Shown here piece after piece: positions 38,301-54,000 of a DNA stretch of 64,000 bases. The notes under the pieces were generated by a model that saw nothing but the letters and a program-made list of their open reading frames with translations, was not told where the DNA came from and searched no databases. The stretch comes from Cinclus cinclus (Eukaryota > Chordata > Aves > Passeriformes > Cinclidae), in assembly GCF_963662255.1 (NCBI RefSeq), contig NC_085056.1:7444216-7508215 (forward strand). The letters are read 5' to 3'. Made by a program: the position numbers and the translations under genes. Within the stretch, counting starts at the first letter, position 1. Each line of letters starts with the position of its first letter.

Positions 38301-39044
38301 TCAAGGCTCACAACACAATACAGGCACTATTAGAAGTGCACTAAAACCCACACTCACCTATTTTTAAATCTATCTAGTGCAGCAATACCAAAATAGTACA
38401 TTTTGGATCCAAAAGGCTTTCGTAAGGCTTCAAGAACATAGCGCAGGGCCAGGCCCAGTGCCATATAAGTAACCAGTCCTTTCTCTATGATGCCCCCGAA
38501 GAGACAGGCTGTTATGTGCAGCTCTTTATCTGGGTACTGGGGAAAGAAACGATATTCTTCAAACAAGTTCCTCAGCATACAGTTAAACACTTCGCGTTCC
38601 CGTTTAATATTGGAGTCCTTAAACCTCTGCAGCATTTCCAAGACCTGCAAAGAAATCGGAAATTGTTACCAACAGATTTGCTTTATTTCAGCCCTTTCCC
38701 ACCTCCATGTTTCCTGAGTGTTTGCAACTACTAAGGTACACAATGTACTGCTTCATTTTAGCCAGCAGACAGACACTACATCACTAGAAGAACCAGCTTC
38801 CTCTTCAGACTTTAGTGCTCTTTTAAGTGACTGTCTTCACACCAGACTCTTTTGTGATGGCCTACTCCCTTACTTTCAAATTAGAAAAATGAAAATTAAT
38901 GTTCTGTTCCATAATTTATAACCGTGCAAATACATTAAAGTAAATTTGAAGTACTTCAAAGAGTAAGTACATCACGCCAATAATTACTCTCATAGAGACT
39001 AACAAAAATAATTATCAAAAGCACAGAAGGTAGAATTTGGGACA

Positions 39045-39083
<39 letters not shown>

Positions 39084-42000
39084 ATATTTAGTCATTTTTA
39101 CATAGTTTAAAACCAAATACATTTAAGATAATTTATACAGACTATTTAAAGGCACTCTTTAGCAATTATTTTCAACAGAAAAGCTTCCACACCACAATGA
39201 ATCCTTCCCACTTAGTAGCACTTTAGGAGTGTTAATTAGACCTCTGATGTCTTCAGTCCAGAGAAGTCAAAGCTGAACAACTGCAAGTTTATTTGTGAAA
39301 GCAACTTCAACCAAGCAAAAAAAGCAATGCTGCAAAGCATCTACCATGAGCCCTTTATTATTTCCCACTAAACCTAATACATGGAAGGAGTAATTACAAT
39401 CCACTTTATTGCAAGTCTCTGGACAGGTGCTGTAAACACTTCAGAAAGGAACTCACCTCATCCACAGACATGGTTGGGTGTGGTGGATGGTTGTAAATAC
39501 GCTGGAAGTAGCTGTTTGCCTCATCATCAATTTCCTTGCTAAAGTGCTGATTAGCCTCTGGCCACACCTGAGATAAGTCAGCTGGTAAAAAAGGGTACAG
39601 GTATCATGCTCAGGACAACTTCAGACAGTCAGGATTTCATCTAGTCCTTTCCAAATCTTCCACCAGTCTATACAGAACTGCTAATTCTTCTGAAGAGTAA
39701 GATATTTAACCTTCCCAGTAGACAGGAATTGCTATTTTAAAATCTGATTTCAATATGCTGTATTTATTAAAAAAAAACTGCATCCTAAGACAGCATTAAC
39801 CTCACACTGCTCTACTCCTAGAACCCAAGCTAACCTCAGCTGACAACTACATAACTGAATGCAGAACAGACTAGAATAAAGCATGCTACACAACACCAAC
39901 ATGCACACAAACTTGCACACAAACTTTCAGGCCAGCCAGTGAGAGTCCAACAAGTTTATACTGAACGTCCAAGACCCAGAATATAAACCAATGGTGATGA
40001 CAGCCACCTCCACTGTACATCTGTAGAGATAGGTAACTTTGCTGTTATTGCATATGGCTTCTTTGATAGCTCCTCTGTAAGAGCAATGTGGAAGGTTTAG
40101 CATATGGCTGTGCTTCCTGACCATCTGACTGCTTCAGCATCCCACTGTGAGCATGCTGCAGAAGCATAAATGAATTAAGGATAATGGCTTAGTTTTAAGA
40201 ATCAAACTATTTCTTTCAAAAACTATCTTCCCACCATCTTTTGTTCATCTTATTTGTATCCAATGTTGCAGTCTATTTCATTGCATCACCCCTCAAGTTC
40301 TCTGCTGCAATAGGATCTTATCCAGGTTTAACTGTGTCACAAATGAAACAAAAAACACCCTGGTCCCAGGCACATACAATTCTCTGTCAAGAGCAGGACA
40401 TTTTTGTTCAAACCACAGCACAACAGAAGAAGGACAGAAACACACTATTCATGCAAATCCATAACACATATTTTTATGCTAACAGGTTTCTTTTAACCCC
40501 CCCCCCAGTCACTTGGCAAACCACTTGGCAAGCTAACTTAGGATACAAGTTTAGAAGCACCTTTTTCATATTAACCAGATTAACTTCTAACATTTACCAC
40601 CTACAGATCCAAGCGTCCCCTGAAGGAAACACAGATTAACTGTAGACCACAGTCACACTTCACAGCCACAGACAACACTACCACTTACAAGGTTTCATCT
40701 TACTCTGCTGGAATGTAGGCTGGTTCAGTCCAGATGTGCTCAACTTCCTTTGCACGAATGGGTCATTGTTCACTGCAGGAAGGCCCAGGGCTCCAGTTCC
40801 TATGCCAGTCAGGCTACCCGTAGTGAGACCACCTACTGGAAAGCAAACCTGTAGTAAGACCACTTACTGAAAAGCAAACCTGTAGTAAGACCGCTTACTT
40901 GAAAGCAAGTAATTGCTCATCTCAGCTGCACCCTCACAGTATCCACTTACCACTCCTCCTAGCACTTGTCATTTCCAAAAACTCAGAGCTTTATAGCCTC
41001 ATTGCTGTCTACTATCAAGCAGTTTTAACAAAAGCAGTTCTTCGTCTCAACCTAAAATAATGCTGCTATATTTGTCATAACATTCATCCTCTTGGATCAA
41101 ACGTTTTACCTATTGTAGCTGCAACACTCTGAGGTACTGTTTCAGCAATGACCCAGGAGTGAGGACTCCTCACTCTGTATCATTGTAACTCCCTCCCAGT
41201 ATGACACAGCTGTTTGTCCAGTGTGACTTCCCACCCTTAAAGGGAAGGAAGCACCCAACCTACCCGTAAGGGGTGGGCTGCCACATTCAGTATTTCCAAC
41301 CACAGCAGTAACAGTTCCTTAGCTGTGCCATGCCAAAAACAAACCACTCCAGCTGAAGAGCAGTACCTGGAAGCTGTGAAGAGAGTCCTCCGATGCCACT
41401 GAAACCGGTTGTCTGGTTTTGGGTGGAAAGAGGTGGGAATGCTTTTGCTGGTGATTGAGGAGTACTGAATGCAGAGCCCAAGTTTGGAGGGAAGCCTTGC
41501 ATGCTCTGGGTGTGAGGAGCAGCTGAGCCACCTAAACTAAGAGAGGCCATTCCTGCAAGCGAGTCGATCTGAATGAAGAAAGGAAGATTATACAGACACC
41601 CATAAACCACAATCCAGATGATTTTTGGCATGTTTTGTACAAAGACAGTTACATATCAAAATATTTCTGAGAAAAGTTCTTCTGCATGGTTACTGTAAAT
41701 TCTGAAATCATTCAGATCACCCCAAAAGATTAGTTTGTCTACAGAATGCACTTTTTTTCTTCTGCAATCCCATGAAATTGTATTCCCTCACAGGTTTTAC
41801 AGAAAGTGATTGTTCCATAGTCTGTAGTTAAGTGTAATAAAACAGTAAATGCTTACAATAAGCAGCATTTACTTCTACTTGCAGATTTTTGTACTAGAGT
41901 AGTTTATGCTCTGCAGTTTGCAACCTCAGACCCCACCTCAAGACTTACAAAGCTATTTCATTTCCAACTTAAGAGTATTTTTGACTGATGGACCCTACTA

Positions 42001-45000
42001 TGCCCACTTTTCACAGCTAAATACCTGAATGAAGTCTTCAATAAAAAGCATTAAGACCTGGTTAATGAATAGGAGGGAAGGCACAACACAGTCTGCCAAA
42101 GCAGTAAGTTAAGGAACTGACTAGGAACAGCAGAAAATGGTATTATCTACCCAGAAGACAACATGACTACAGACTAAAAATTGCTGCTGTTTGTTCATGA
42201 GTTATTTGTAGCAGGTTGCCAAGATATTTGGTACATCTGATGAGCAACTTCAACAAAGCAATATTTCACAAGAAAACCACTCTGTGTATTGAGTTTACAT
42301 AATCTACGGACAATTCAGTCATTCTTAAATGCTGAATTGCCACTCATGCATGTGAAATACTTTTCACCACTTAAAAATCTGCCATTGAATGTAACTGCTA
42401 GAAGCAAAACCTGTCTGTAATGTGTTGCTCCCAGAGGAGGAAGGGATGATGAGTGGCAGGGATTAACTGAAATGTACCTTGTTTTTAAAAGAGCAGTTCA
42501 GTTGAGAGCTGAAGAGCCCCAGTTATAACAAGTCCTTATGCTCTAGCACTGTGGCTTGGCCCGTGAAGCTACAAACAAGACACATCAGGTTCAAAGGCAG
42601 TGCTTAATTCTCAGAAGTCCTAGTAAATTTTAGCACTTTAAAAGAAAGCCTCAATTACTTTAAATAAACCAAATATCTGTCCCTCCTCAGTGCTCCCAAC
42701 CTATAATACTTCACAGTTACTTCTTACAAACATCAGTGAAGTGAAAGACAGTTCTGAACTACATCCCTCACACCTTATTGTCTACTTACAAGCAAGCTAT
42801 CAAGACATGCAAGCACAAAACTAAGTGAGCCAGATGATGTTTGACTTTGTCCTGCAGAAAGTCCTCAACAAATACAACAGAACTAGCACTAAATCAACTC
42901 CACCTTCTGAAAATGAAGCATGTGATTGTTCTACCTGCACAGGAGAGATGGCATCCAAGCTGCTCGCGCTGGGCGGGCGCCCTTTGGGCATGACTCCAGG
43001 TGGGGGCTGCCGAGCCTTGTTCATGACATTACTGCAGTTTGCTACCATGGTGAGGATCGTCTCTGACAGCTCCTGAGAAACACTCCTGGAATGTGGAAGC
43101 ACGACAGTGAGCCACGTAAATTTCACAAAAATAAGGCCTTTATTTGATTTTTCTTGAGAAATGTGATCCCTTGTTCAGATTTGCCCTTCAAGGCTTCCTC
43201 CTGTATCCAAACTTCACCATTTAGGGTTATTCTCATTCTGAATTTCATTACACACAAGGTCTCTCTAAAAGATGAGATATATGGGCTATGTACACACAGA
43301 TAAAAAAAGAAGAGGCAAATACCACCACCTGCTTCACTAAAACTCATCTGTCTATAGACTGAAAGATGTTCTTCATGCACCAGCATTAAACCCAAACAGA
43401 GACAGGAAATTTAACTATTCAAGGAAAATAAAATCAAAAGACATCAGAAAATTCAAACTTAGACACAAAGTCATTGCACAACCCAGAGCAGTCAGCACCT
43501 CTTCCCGAAGTGTTCCATGTCTGACTGCCAAGTTCCCAAACCAAAAGGAAAGCCAGCTCTGTTGCTGACTTGCCTAACCACAGGTATAATAACAGAACAC
43601 TAACATTTTCCTTTTGGAAAAAAAACAGCCAATTATTTATGCTTTCCTGAACTTCATTTATCCCTTTTTGGTGAAGACAGCTAAAGCTTATTCCTTCCTG
43701 TAATGGTGTAACTATTCTAATACAGCTTTGTTGCTCTGTTAACCTTGTCTGAAGAATCCCCATTTCAAATCAATTTTCACAAGCTTTCACTGCTCAACTC
43801 TTGGTAAGAGGGGAAAAAGAATAAAGGAACCATTCTGGTGATTTAGGCAGAAGTACTAAAGATTAGCCTTCAGCTTTGGCAGGTATCCTGTTATGGGACA
43901 CACAGAATTGGTTAAGTGCTTCCAGCTATTCTCCAAAGCCAGCAATCCACTATGCAGTGTGGGGAAAATCCCACCCATGAGAGATGGGAATGTGGGGAGG
44001 TATTACAGGTGACCAGGCTTCTATACAGGGCAATGGACATGTTAATAACTGTTTCACAAGTTGGCTCCTTTACATTCTTTTAACATCCTCCCACCAGAGC
44101 CTTGTTTCAAAAATTTCAAAACCAGTGGGCTTGTGGGGAATGTACGAAAATGCTATCAGAAATTTACCTTTAAAAAATTCCAAAGAGATTTCTTTTTCTG
44201 AAAGTGCAACCAGACCTGAAGACAGAGCTCTGAGCTTGATGCACAGACTTGGTATCCACAGTATGTATTTGCCCTCATCTCAGTGCCATAGTCTCAGAAA
44301 TTTGAACATTTAAATGTTGAGATTTTGAGGTATGTGTGACCAACTGAAATGCACCACAGGATTTTTCTTCTGATGCAGGAGGCATTTCAAGACCATACAG
44401 CACTTCAGTTAGCCATGGAATGGGTCATGGGAGACTACAGTTCACATTGTTGCTAACCTCAGTCTTCTGCCCTCCTTTTTTGGAGGTTAAATTTGCAGTC
44501 TTTATGCTTAAATACTACAACATGCTTTTGCAAAACAAATTCTAACCTGCTTTAGATAGATAATATGACAGCCCAGAATGAGGACAAAGGCAGACTTACA
44601 ATCCCCAAGTTGTGTATTTATGGTGACTGGTTAGGCCATTTGTGCTTTAGAGAGAACCACTAATGTTTTGTCCCACCATCTAGGCAGACTGAAGGTTAAC
44701 TTTTTTATCATGTCAAGAGACACACTGCTGTATCAAACCGCAAACATCACAGTATTTTTCGATAGCACAGAGCTGGAGGTTTTCTAAAAAACAACAACAA
44801 AACACAACCAAAACATCCAACCAACCAACCCAACAAAACCAAAACCCACAAAAAGCCCCAGTCTGCATTTCAGGCAAATAAAGTTGGTGGGCTGAGAGCC
44901 AGGGACCAGAGTCTAGAGCAACAAAACTGTCACTGTAAAGGAAGTTCCAGCTTGCTGGAATCACACCTTCATTTATCCTCCTCTTCCCCACCCCCCCCCC

Positions 45001-48000
45001 CCCAAAACACTTTCTTACAAAGTGAGGACAAGCCTTCTCATTCCTGAGGCATAAATAGACAGAAGCCTTTTCCCTGCTTGAGACAAGAACTGAGAAGAAA
45101 TGACCATTCCCCACACTGACACACCTGGACTGTGCAGGACATGGCTGTGAGGAGAAGGCACTGCTGCCCCTCTCAACTCACTGCAGTTCCACGAGGCAAG
45201 GACTTCTCCAAAGCAGCTTGTTAATAAATTACATGGTTGGTCAGCCTGTGATGCCTGCAACCTAGCCTGACTTCATTGTAAAAACACTCAGTAATAGAAG
45301 GAACACTTATTTCTTTTTGAAGACACGATGCCACAATTGCAGTGTTCACCAGCGATAAACAAGCTGCACCAAAAATAAGTCTCAGAACATGCAGGGTCCT
45401 GGCAGCTAAAAAAAAAGTGTCTCCCAGGTCACAAAACAAGACAAGAACTAACTACAGCCTAATTCAAGAGTAGACTCCTAAATCAACAGATTTAGGAGAT
45501 GGCAGGCTTCAGCTAGTGAAGTGCAACTACCCTCCCAAATGTATTTCATATTTACTGTGATTTTAACCTTCTAGTCTTTACAACGCCTGCTTCCATTTGT
45601 GACTGAAACCTCAGCTAATCAAAGCAATTGCTGCATGAAAGAAATCCAAGCTTTTTCTTTCTAAAGCTCAAAGAGAATAACTAATGGAAAATGACTGCAA
45701 GTAGGTCACATTCTTGTATAAAAAGGAATAAAAGTAGCTATAAAAAGAAACCAAAGGCTGTGAGAATTGTGCCAGTAGAGAACTAGTAGTGTTTAGAATT
45801 AATGGAATAAATAAAAGTTGGTAACACATTAAAATTCAGATCACAATGACGTTAGATGCAATTCAAATCTACAGTTGACCATTAAACTCTAAAACAGACA
45901 CTGCAGCATGCAAAAGAAAGAATGTAAGTTCATTTGTCAACTACCGTCTCAAAAGATGCACTTTGACTTGAAAATTAAGAGCTATTTCTTCAGACTACAA
46001 CATGTGCCAGACCATTTTATTTCAGAAACAGCATTGGAACTCCAGTTGCACAGGCTCCAGCAGAAAACAGGATAATCCCTTCTCCTTAGTCTCACAAGTA
46101 CCTCAAATTTCCTTTCAGTTCCAATACTCATTGTGACCAACTGTATGTTTGTGCTACTTTCCTACTATCTACATGAGAGCCATGAATCATCCTGGGTACC
46201 TCTAAAGACATTTCTTATCTCTTTCAATACCACACTGGCTAAACCAAAGGACACGGTATAAACCTCAGATTAGGTAGCACACACTTGGACATGCCAGCCT
46301 CATTTGGTGCCAAAATGTAGCAAGAAAGCAAGTCCCATTTCCAGCGTCCAGTCACTCTGGCTCTCACATTGCACTACACTGCCTCTCATTACGTCTGAAA
46401 TATTGCTGCTGTTCAACACCATTTTGCTCTGACAGCATTAAGAAACAACACCACAGATGTTTTGTTTTACAATTTTCAGTCAAATTTACTATGTGTGTAA
46501 ATAGCATTTAAAGACTGATTTGTCCAACTTCAGCTTCCATCAGCCCTTCTGTATTCTATCCCTACCTCTAGCAGCTCTCAAATCTAAACACTTTTCTTTT
46601 GATTTTAGCTGAACAATCTGATCTGCAAAAGATATTCAATATTTTCCATCTTCATCTACTTTGACTAAGACAACAGAAGTTACACATGTCTAGTTTCAGC
46701 CTCAATTACACTACAGTCACTACTCCCCACTTTTTTCCTACACGTAAGGACAGCATGAGTCCTTTGTGCCAAAGCAGTTACCACACAGAAACATTTGTTT
46801 AACACAATCACAAAATCCGTTATAAAAGCATTGTTTTCCAAGCTGCTGTCCCATTCTGTAGCCACGGCCTGGACTCCTTTGTCTGAATTACAGCCCTATA
46901 TCTATCTAGTCATTGACAACTGATTATCTGACTAACCAGGCAGCCTCCAGTCATCAAGTTCAGCTCACCTGTCTGAAGATAAAGACAATACTCAAGATCT
47001 TGTGATCTAGCCTACAACAGAAGTTTCAATGCAAAATTAAATGTACTACTGCACCTATCCCTGCTAGTTTATACATCCTCACTAACCCCATTCTCCACAT
47101 GAAATTCCAAACCAGCAGTGACCATGTGCCAAAAAGTGAGCTGCAAACAGATAACACTTGCAGCATAAGCAATGTAATTCTTACCCAGCACAAGCTTGCA
47201 GACACGCCAACATAGTTGCCAAGGTTTCTGGAGGAAGCTGAGCACTTTTGGGCTGATCCTTCTCTGGAGCAAGGCCACCCAGGATAGATGGACATCTTCT
47301 CTTTAAGAAAGTCATACAGGCCTGGATGAAAGGTTCCTGAGGAAAAAGATGTTATCTTAATTTCCCAAACCACATCCAAGACACTATTTCAAACTTGGCA
47401 ATTGCACCATGGAAAGAACTGCACTAAGCTACTATAGTTCAGTGAAAATGTTGAACTATCAGACATGGACACTTTTAACAACTTTAAAGCTACTAATAAA
47501 ATTGTTAAAGTGACTTAAGTTAGTCACTGACAAGAGTGCAAAAATAAAGAGAAAAATCCTGCTTTACCCCATGCTCCCGAATTTTATCTGTGAGCCATTT
47601 GTCAAGTTTGAGGTATTCCCGTCGAGAGGCAAGTGCAGCAAGGTCAATAACAAAGGCAAATGGAGTACCATTTAGCAGCATTGACAAGGCCTAAAGAAAG
47701 AAAATCAGAAGACTGCTAGTGAAGACACACAGATACCCTCTTTTTTTTTTTCTTTCTAGTTCCCATACATGTTTTAGTAAAGTCTTATTATGACATGCTG
47801 CCATGCTTTCTTTGTCAACGAAGATTGGTACTATCAACTTCACTTACAGCTCGCTTGTGAGACAAATAAGCAAGAGCTCTGATTTAAAATCATGACTTCA
47901 CCTTCTTTGAAGTGACCTTGTGCTGACAGTTTTAAATTCCTCTGTGATATGAAAAACCACCAGCAAGTGGTCAAGAGCTACCAAATGGATATTGCTACAA

Positions 48001-51000
48001 AGTTAAGCTTTTTCCTGCAAACAGACCTCAACCACTTCAGATACATGGAATATATCTGCTCCAAGAGATCATCTCTGAACACTGTAACTGCTACAACAAA
48101 ACTGACTTAAAGCAGCAGCTGGTGCTCTTGCACCTTGAGACACCCGATTATTTTGCATCTAACTTTAGGAAGCAATAAAGGCCTCAAAGAACTTAGTCAT
48201 AGCTTCCAGTCTTTTGTCAATGTATAAAATCTAAAAAAGAGTAGCATTCTCAAGAAATTCCCATTCCATTATGTTTAGCAGTGCCACCTTCACACAAACA
48301 TCTGGTATTTTCTACATTCTCATTGCAATAATACTCAAGGTTTAAACAGTTAAAGCTCTTCCTGGATTCACACTACATTCACACAGCAAGCAATTCTGCT
48401 GTGCTGCTTCCCAAAGTACTTGTCAACTAAGCCAGGATAACCAACCCCACTGCAAATACCAAGTAAAATATCTTGGACTCACAACAGGACAGACTGGAAG
48501 CATCTGTAGTCAAATGTCACAACTCAGCTGAAGAGTACTTTAAGTCACGTGAACTTAGGCTTTTTTAATATGAGGGACAGTAACCACAAATTAAATCAGA
48601 CATGCCTGAATAATGCAATCCTTACTAAATTAGTTGAAATTAAGCTTAGCTTTTGTTAAAAGACAAGCAAGTCTGCATAACACACCAGACAAAAAAAATG
48701 GCAGTATTTGCAAAACTCACCTTCAAATCTTGTGCCACATCAAGAATACGTGACAATTTTGCCTGATCATACTGCTCCCCTCTCATGTACCATTCTGCCA
48801 TGGCATGCATGATAAGCTGACGAATTGAAGGAGACTGACCCTGAGGAGAATTAAATTAGGATTGTACTTAAATGATTCTAGGAACAGGATCAATGATATG
48901 AACATTCAACAGGGTATTTTACAACTAAAAAACTTAACATACAAGCATAGTTACTCTTTAGCTTCAGAACCTGCGCCTGATTTGAGCTCTTTCTATTAAA
49001 AATAAACTATCCATGAGCTACAAGTAAAGGATGTAGCTGACTGCAAATGGTAGATACACACACCCCCACCTCTCTCCTACCACTGTCCAGGACCAATTCC
49101 TCTATCATGGGCAAGTTTCTTATAAACTACTTAAATATTTACAAAATGTTATGCCTGACATGATGTTCTGAAGCAAAAATTCAGTACCACACCTAAAAAA
49201 GGAAAACATAGTCCTTAGATCTTTGCTCATACAGGGACAATTTCAAAATACAACACAACTAAGATTTTTATGGCAGCAAGAGTTTTGTTTAAAGGAAAAG
49301 TGTTACGAAATGGCACCAAGTTCCATGACAATCATCATTCAGTGCCCTGATCTGAGACCTGTGGAAAAATTGCCTCTTCTGCCATTTCAAGGCCTTGTGC
49401 AAAAAGCACTTCACACCTGTTCTACCCCTCATCCTTCAGTTTAAAGGCTTCCATCAGGAAAATATAAAACATTCATAGCATGACCTCAGAGGTCAAGCTT
49501 CTTGCCATTAACGCCACTCTAGATAAACAGGGAAACATGTTTGCTAATGCAGGTTCTCTCTGACCCCAGAGACTTTCTCTGCTTTACATTTCATATGACT
49601 TCTTTGTTTAACTACCAGTGCACACAATGATGAAGGCCACACCAAATAAAACATCCATTAGAAGTACGGGATTTGCATGCACAGCTACTGTATCTCTAAA
49701 TGGAAGCTCTCCTTGAAAAAGGTCAGCAGCCACTCCCAAGTTCCAGAAAACACCCAGACTGAAAACTTCCAGTGCAGGCAATTTATTTATGTCTAGAATA
49801 GCCTTCATCTTTTTGGCAAGTACAAAAGAAATTATTTTGGTTTAAACCTTCTCGCCTCTTACTACTTCAAAGTTTTTACACATTAAATGTGTGAGGTTGA
49901 TAGTTGAGGGGGTGGGGTAGGTGATGTTGTTGTGAGGTTTTGGGGGTTTCTTTTGGGTTGTTTGGTTTTGCATTTGTTTTTTCCTTTTTCTTAAAATAAA
50001 GTGTGGTCAACTTTGTTTAAAGCTAAATGCTTAAAAAGTCAAATTTAATTTGGGTCTGTGTACTTTTCCAGGAGTATTTTCTCAGTGAATATTATTGAAA
50101 ACCAAATCATAAAAGTTTGGTTCAAGTCAGGGATAAGACACCCCATTACTTTGCATAAATCATGGATCATTTATCTCTTGGGTTTTAAATTGACCAGTTC
50201 ATAAAGCAATACAAACATTGTTGTAACTGTTCAACCCATTTAACAAGCTTTCAAGTTACAGGAACAAACTACAGTGAAAACACTTACCTGTCCATGCCAT
50301 GCATAGTGCAAAATGATGGCTGAGTTGGGATGGTTGCCAAGGAAAATTGGCATGAGAGTGGAGATGAGTTCATGGCGCAGGGTATGCCAGGACGTGTTGA
50401 TCTGCAATAAGGCCAATACCAGCATATCTGGGCAATGCTTGATAGGAAAACTGAAGAGCTGCTTAACCTGTTCATACTGCCCCACTTCTGCCAATCGTAA
50501 CAGAGACTCAATCAAATCCAGGCTCTTCCTAACAAAAGAGAAGAAAAAACAAATAGACAACCCTCACAAAGTAACCAAGCAGCAAGCTTGCAGGATTCTG
50601 GATTCAAATATTTTGTGGCAGCAACTGTAAGGACATATAAAGCAACACCCACTGCAAACAACTTTACACTGTAGTTCTTATAATGTACAACTAAGCCTGC
50701 AAGAAACAAAAAAAATAACTCAAGATCTTAAGAGCTCCTAATTATGTTAGGGAGGAGAGGGAATTGAAAGCTGATGTGGAAGAAATTCAGCCTGAGGTGG
50801 GTCACTTGGATAATTTAACTTGAAACATACTTCCAGAAATGGAATACACTTTTAAAAACATCTTAAAGTGTTTTTAAACACTAACTTGTTAAAGTTAGTG
50901 AAAATATTCTACTTGTTTTGCCTGCTTACAGACCAGTGATCACTTGTATTCCTCATCCTTCAATTCCCTATTCTGGTTCATATAATTAAAAAGAAGCAAG

Positions 51001-54000
51001 TATCTGTACTGAAATAAGCTACATGGCTATAGCAAAACAGGGGTGTAAAGGTCAGCTCAAAGTCACACCAGTCAGCTTTATGCAGTATAACTCACCAATA
51101 GCCACACACAACCTACAAATTAAATTTTAGGACTTCTTTCATACAAGTAGAGCAAGTTTCTCTAATATCATCCTGGGAAAGACAGATTTAAGTTTCAAAC
51201 CACCTCCTCTACCCCCTCCTTTCAGCTTGCATGATATGCCATAACACATCAGCAGAAAATCTTCAAACAAGCCAAAGACTCCAACAAAAGCAAGGTATTA
51301 TGGAAGTACACAGAAATACTGTGTATACAGGATACTGTGAATAGTTTCACCAATCAAACGCGTCACAAATACCAATGGCCAAACAACTGGCACATACACA
51401 GCTACAATAAATCTGGCTGCATGAAGATAAAGGCACCTTTGACCAGACAAGTAATCTTATTCTAACTCTGTGTATGAAAAGCAGTTGAGAGCAAGTTTAT
51501 TACCATGTAGCAATTTCTCGATTGTCATCCTCTGGTGGTGCTTTCAGGATGTCTGTGGCAACAGTATGGCAAGGGTAGTCAGCAAAACAGAAGATGTCGG
51601 GGTTTATGAGGGAGTGTTGGATGAAGGAGAGCTGCAGTAAAAAAAGATGTCAGAAGCAGGTCAGATATCAGTTTCAGGTTCCTTGTCCTTTATCAAGTGC
51701 CACATTTTGAGAATGATACAAACCAACTAAACAGCAGGGATGAGCCAAGCTTCACTGTGTGGTTTATGCAAGACTGAACCTCACACTTCCAAAATTCAAG
51801 AATGATGGGTATAGACATGCTGAGTGTAGTTGTTTGCATGAAGCTGTGGCCTTTTTGTGTAAACCAGGTAAGCACCCCAGAGCACTGCCACTTGGCAGCA
51901 GCTCTATGCTCAGCTGCAATACACACCAGAACTCTGCTGGGTCCAAAAGTATGGTCACAGTGCACAGTAAGTGACCATGACCCAAACAATGCAGTCAATC
52001 ACACACTGTACTTTGCAACACACCTGAGGCTTGTGCCTTAGAGGCCAAGCTCTCAAATAAGGATTATCTCAACATTCACATTACTAATTTCCATTTATTG
52101 TTCAAGAAATTCAGGAACTTTGAAAATATTCTACAATTACAGCAAAAATGCTGGTAAACATACCTGGCCCTCTGCATGCTTCCAAGGTCTGTATATGGCA
52201 TTAACTGGAAAAACCTCCATGCCCAGCCCTCTCTGGATGCCAAAAACTACAATATGCAGGCCCTTGCTATCACGAATCTGAAATCCTGGATGGTCCAATT
52301 CATACGTTACTACTTTGAAGTCCAGTGTAGGGTTCTGCAACCAGACAAACAAGGGTTGTGAGCCTTGCACATTACCATCTTCGGTACTGTCTTGAAAGAA
52401 CCCCTCCTCATCAGTACTGTATCTGGCTTAACATCCACCCAACTTTTTGTTGAAAGCAAGGGTTTTGTTTTAAAATGATGTATTTATATAGCTGTGAGAA
52501 TTTGGCTCAAGTTAAATGTTTTAAACTACCCTGTGAGACTGCACTTCCCCAGCACTACAGTAGCTGTCTCTCCTTCCAAACATTTAATAAACAATTCTTT
52601 AAAAACCCCCAAACATATAGCTCCTCTCTTAGCATACTAACTTATTCCTTTCCTAGGTTTCCACACCATCTGATAAAAGGCAGAAGGGTCTGATCTGATG
52701 GCAAGCAGAACTTGCTCCTCCTTTTGCAAAAGGTAAACTCCAAGATCTTGTGAAGCACCCACTATATTTTCTGAACAAGGTAGAACATTATTTATGAGGG
52801 AGCTTGAGGGGAACTGTGGTCATTATGGAACACAAACCACTCATTTCAGAGACAGGTAAGCACCAGACACAAAGATATTTTATGGCCCAAGGTTTAGAAA
52901 AACAAAACAGTAACTTCTGCATACATTAGAGGGAAGATACAGAAAAAATTCCATATAATGCAAGCAAAGGAAATGGTACTTATGTTTAACTGAGTTCATT
53001 ACAAAAATCACTGCTTATAAAGTGATGGAAAAACTTTCCTAGTTCTACAGTGTTATCATACCTAAGAAGCAATAAAGAAGAGTTTTGGCATGACCAGCTA
53101 AAAAAATACTTTCATTTTCACCACTAATGCCTACAGTAAGAAGTTTTTCAAAACCAGGTGTCTGATGCACAAAACTTTCCACTGTCAGAAATACACTGAA
53201 ACACAAAACCCCTCAGAGAACACATGGTGAAACACACTCGAGCACTATGGAATGAATCTCAAACTGCACTCAAGTTACTCATTCAAATAATTTCCATTTC
53301 CCAGAATTCCTCAAAATTTTACTGTTCATGAGGGAAAAAACTCAGCATTTAAGTACAGTTACATTACAGAGATTCAAAGCTATTCAGGCTGTTGGGGAGT
53401 TTAAAAAGGTTTATAATCATACTGAGATATGCCCTGCCTTATCCACATAAAAGACAAAGATGCTCACAAAACTTACCAGCTCTTTAAGAACATCAATCAA
53501 GACCTCCACATTCCAGGTATGGGCTTGGCTTCCATCACTCTTATCTTTGCCATCACTCCAAATCCCACTGCCAGGAGCCGAAATAGACTGCAAGTCAAAT
53601 ACACTAAATCAAACACTAGTAAAGAAAAATAGCCTCAACACCCACTGACTACAGAACTCCCTGCACTAGAAAGGCATAAACAGAAGTTCAGACTAGCAAT
53701 GACATCAGTTTAACACTTTGAGAATATTTCATTCATGAAAGTATTACAGACATTTACAGCAGAACAGTCAGAAGTATTGAATAACACAAGCAATTGTTAA
53801 ATTCCTAGAGGCCAGCATTTTAACTCCTGCTGCTGCTGCTGAAATATAATTCCCAGCACAACAGGCCACTCACTTGTAATGGAATACCATCTGTCAATCC
53901 TGAGTGAGTTCGAGCCATCATCCCCAAAACCCTGGCAACCTGGGCAGCCGTGACTTCGCGAACACCAAACTGCATGATTATGTTGCGACATTCTTCGACA

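Noticed and set aside
49888..49990. G/T-rich tract as a possible G-quadruplex or regulatory element
   Set aside because: The G-runs are irregular and interspersed with T-runs; it reads as ordinary low-complexity intronic sequence.
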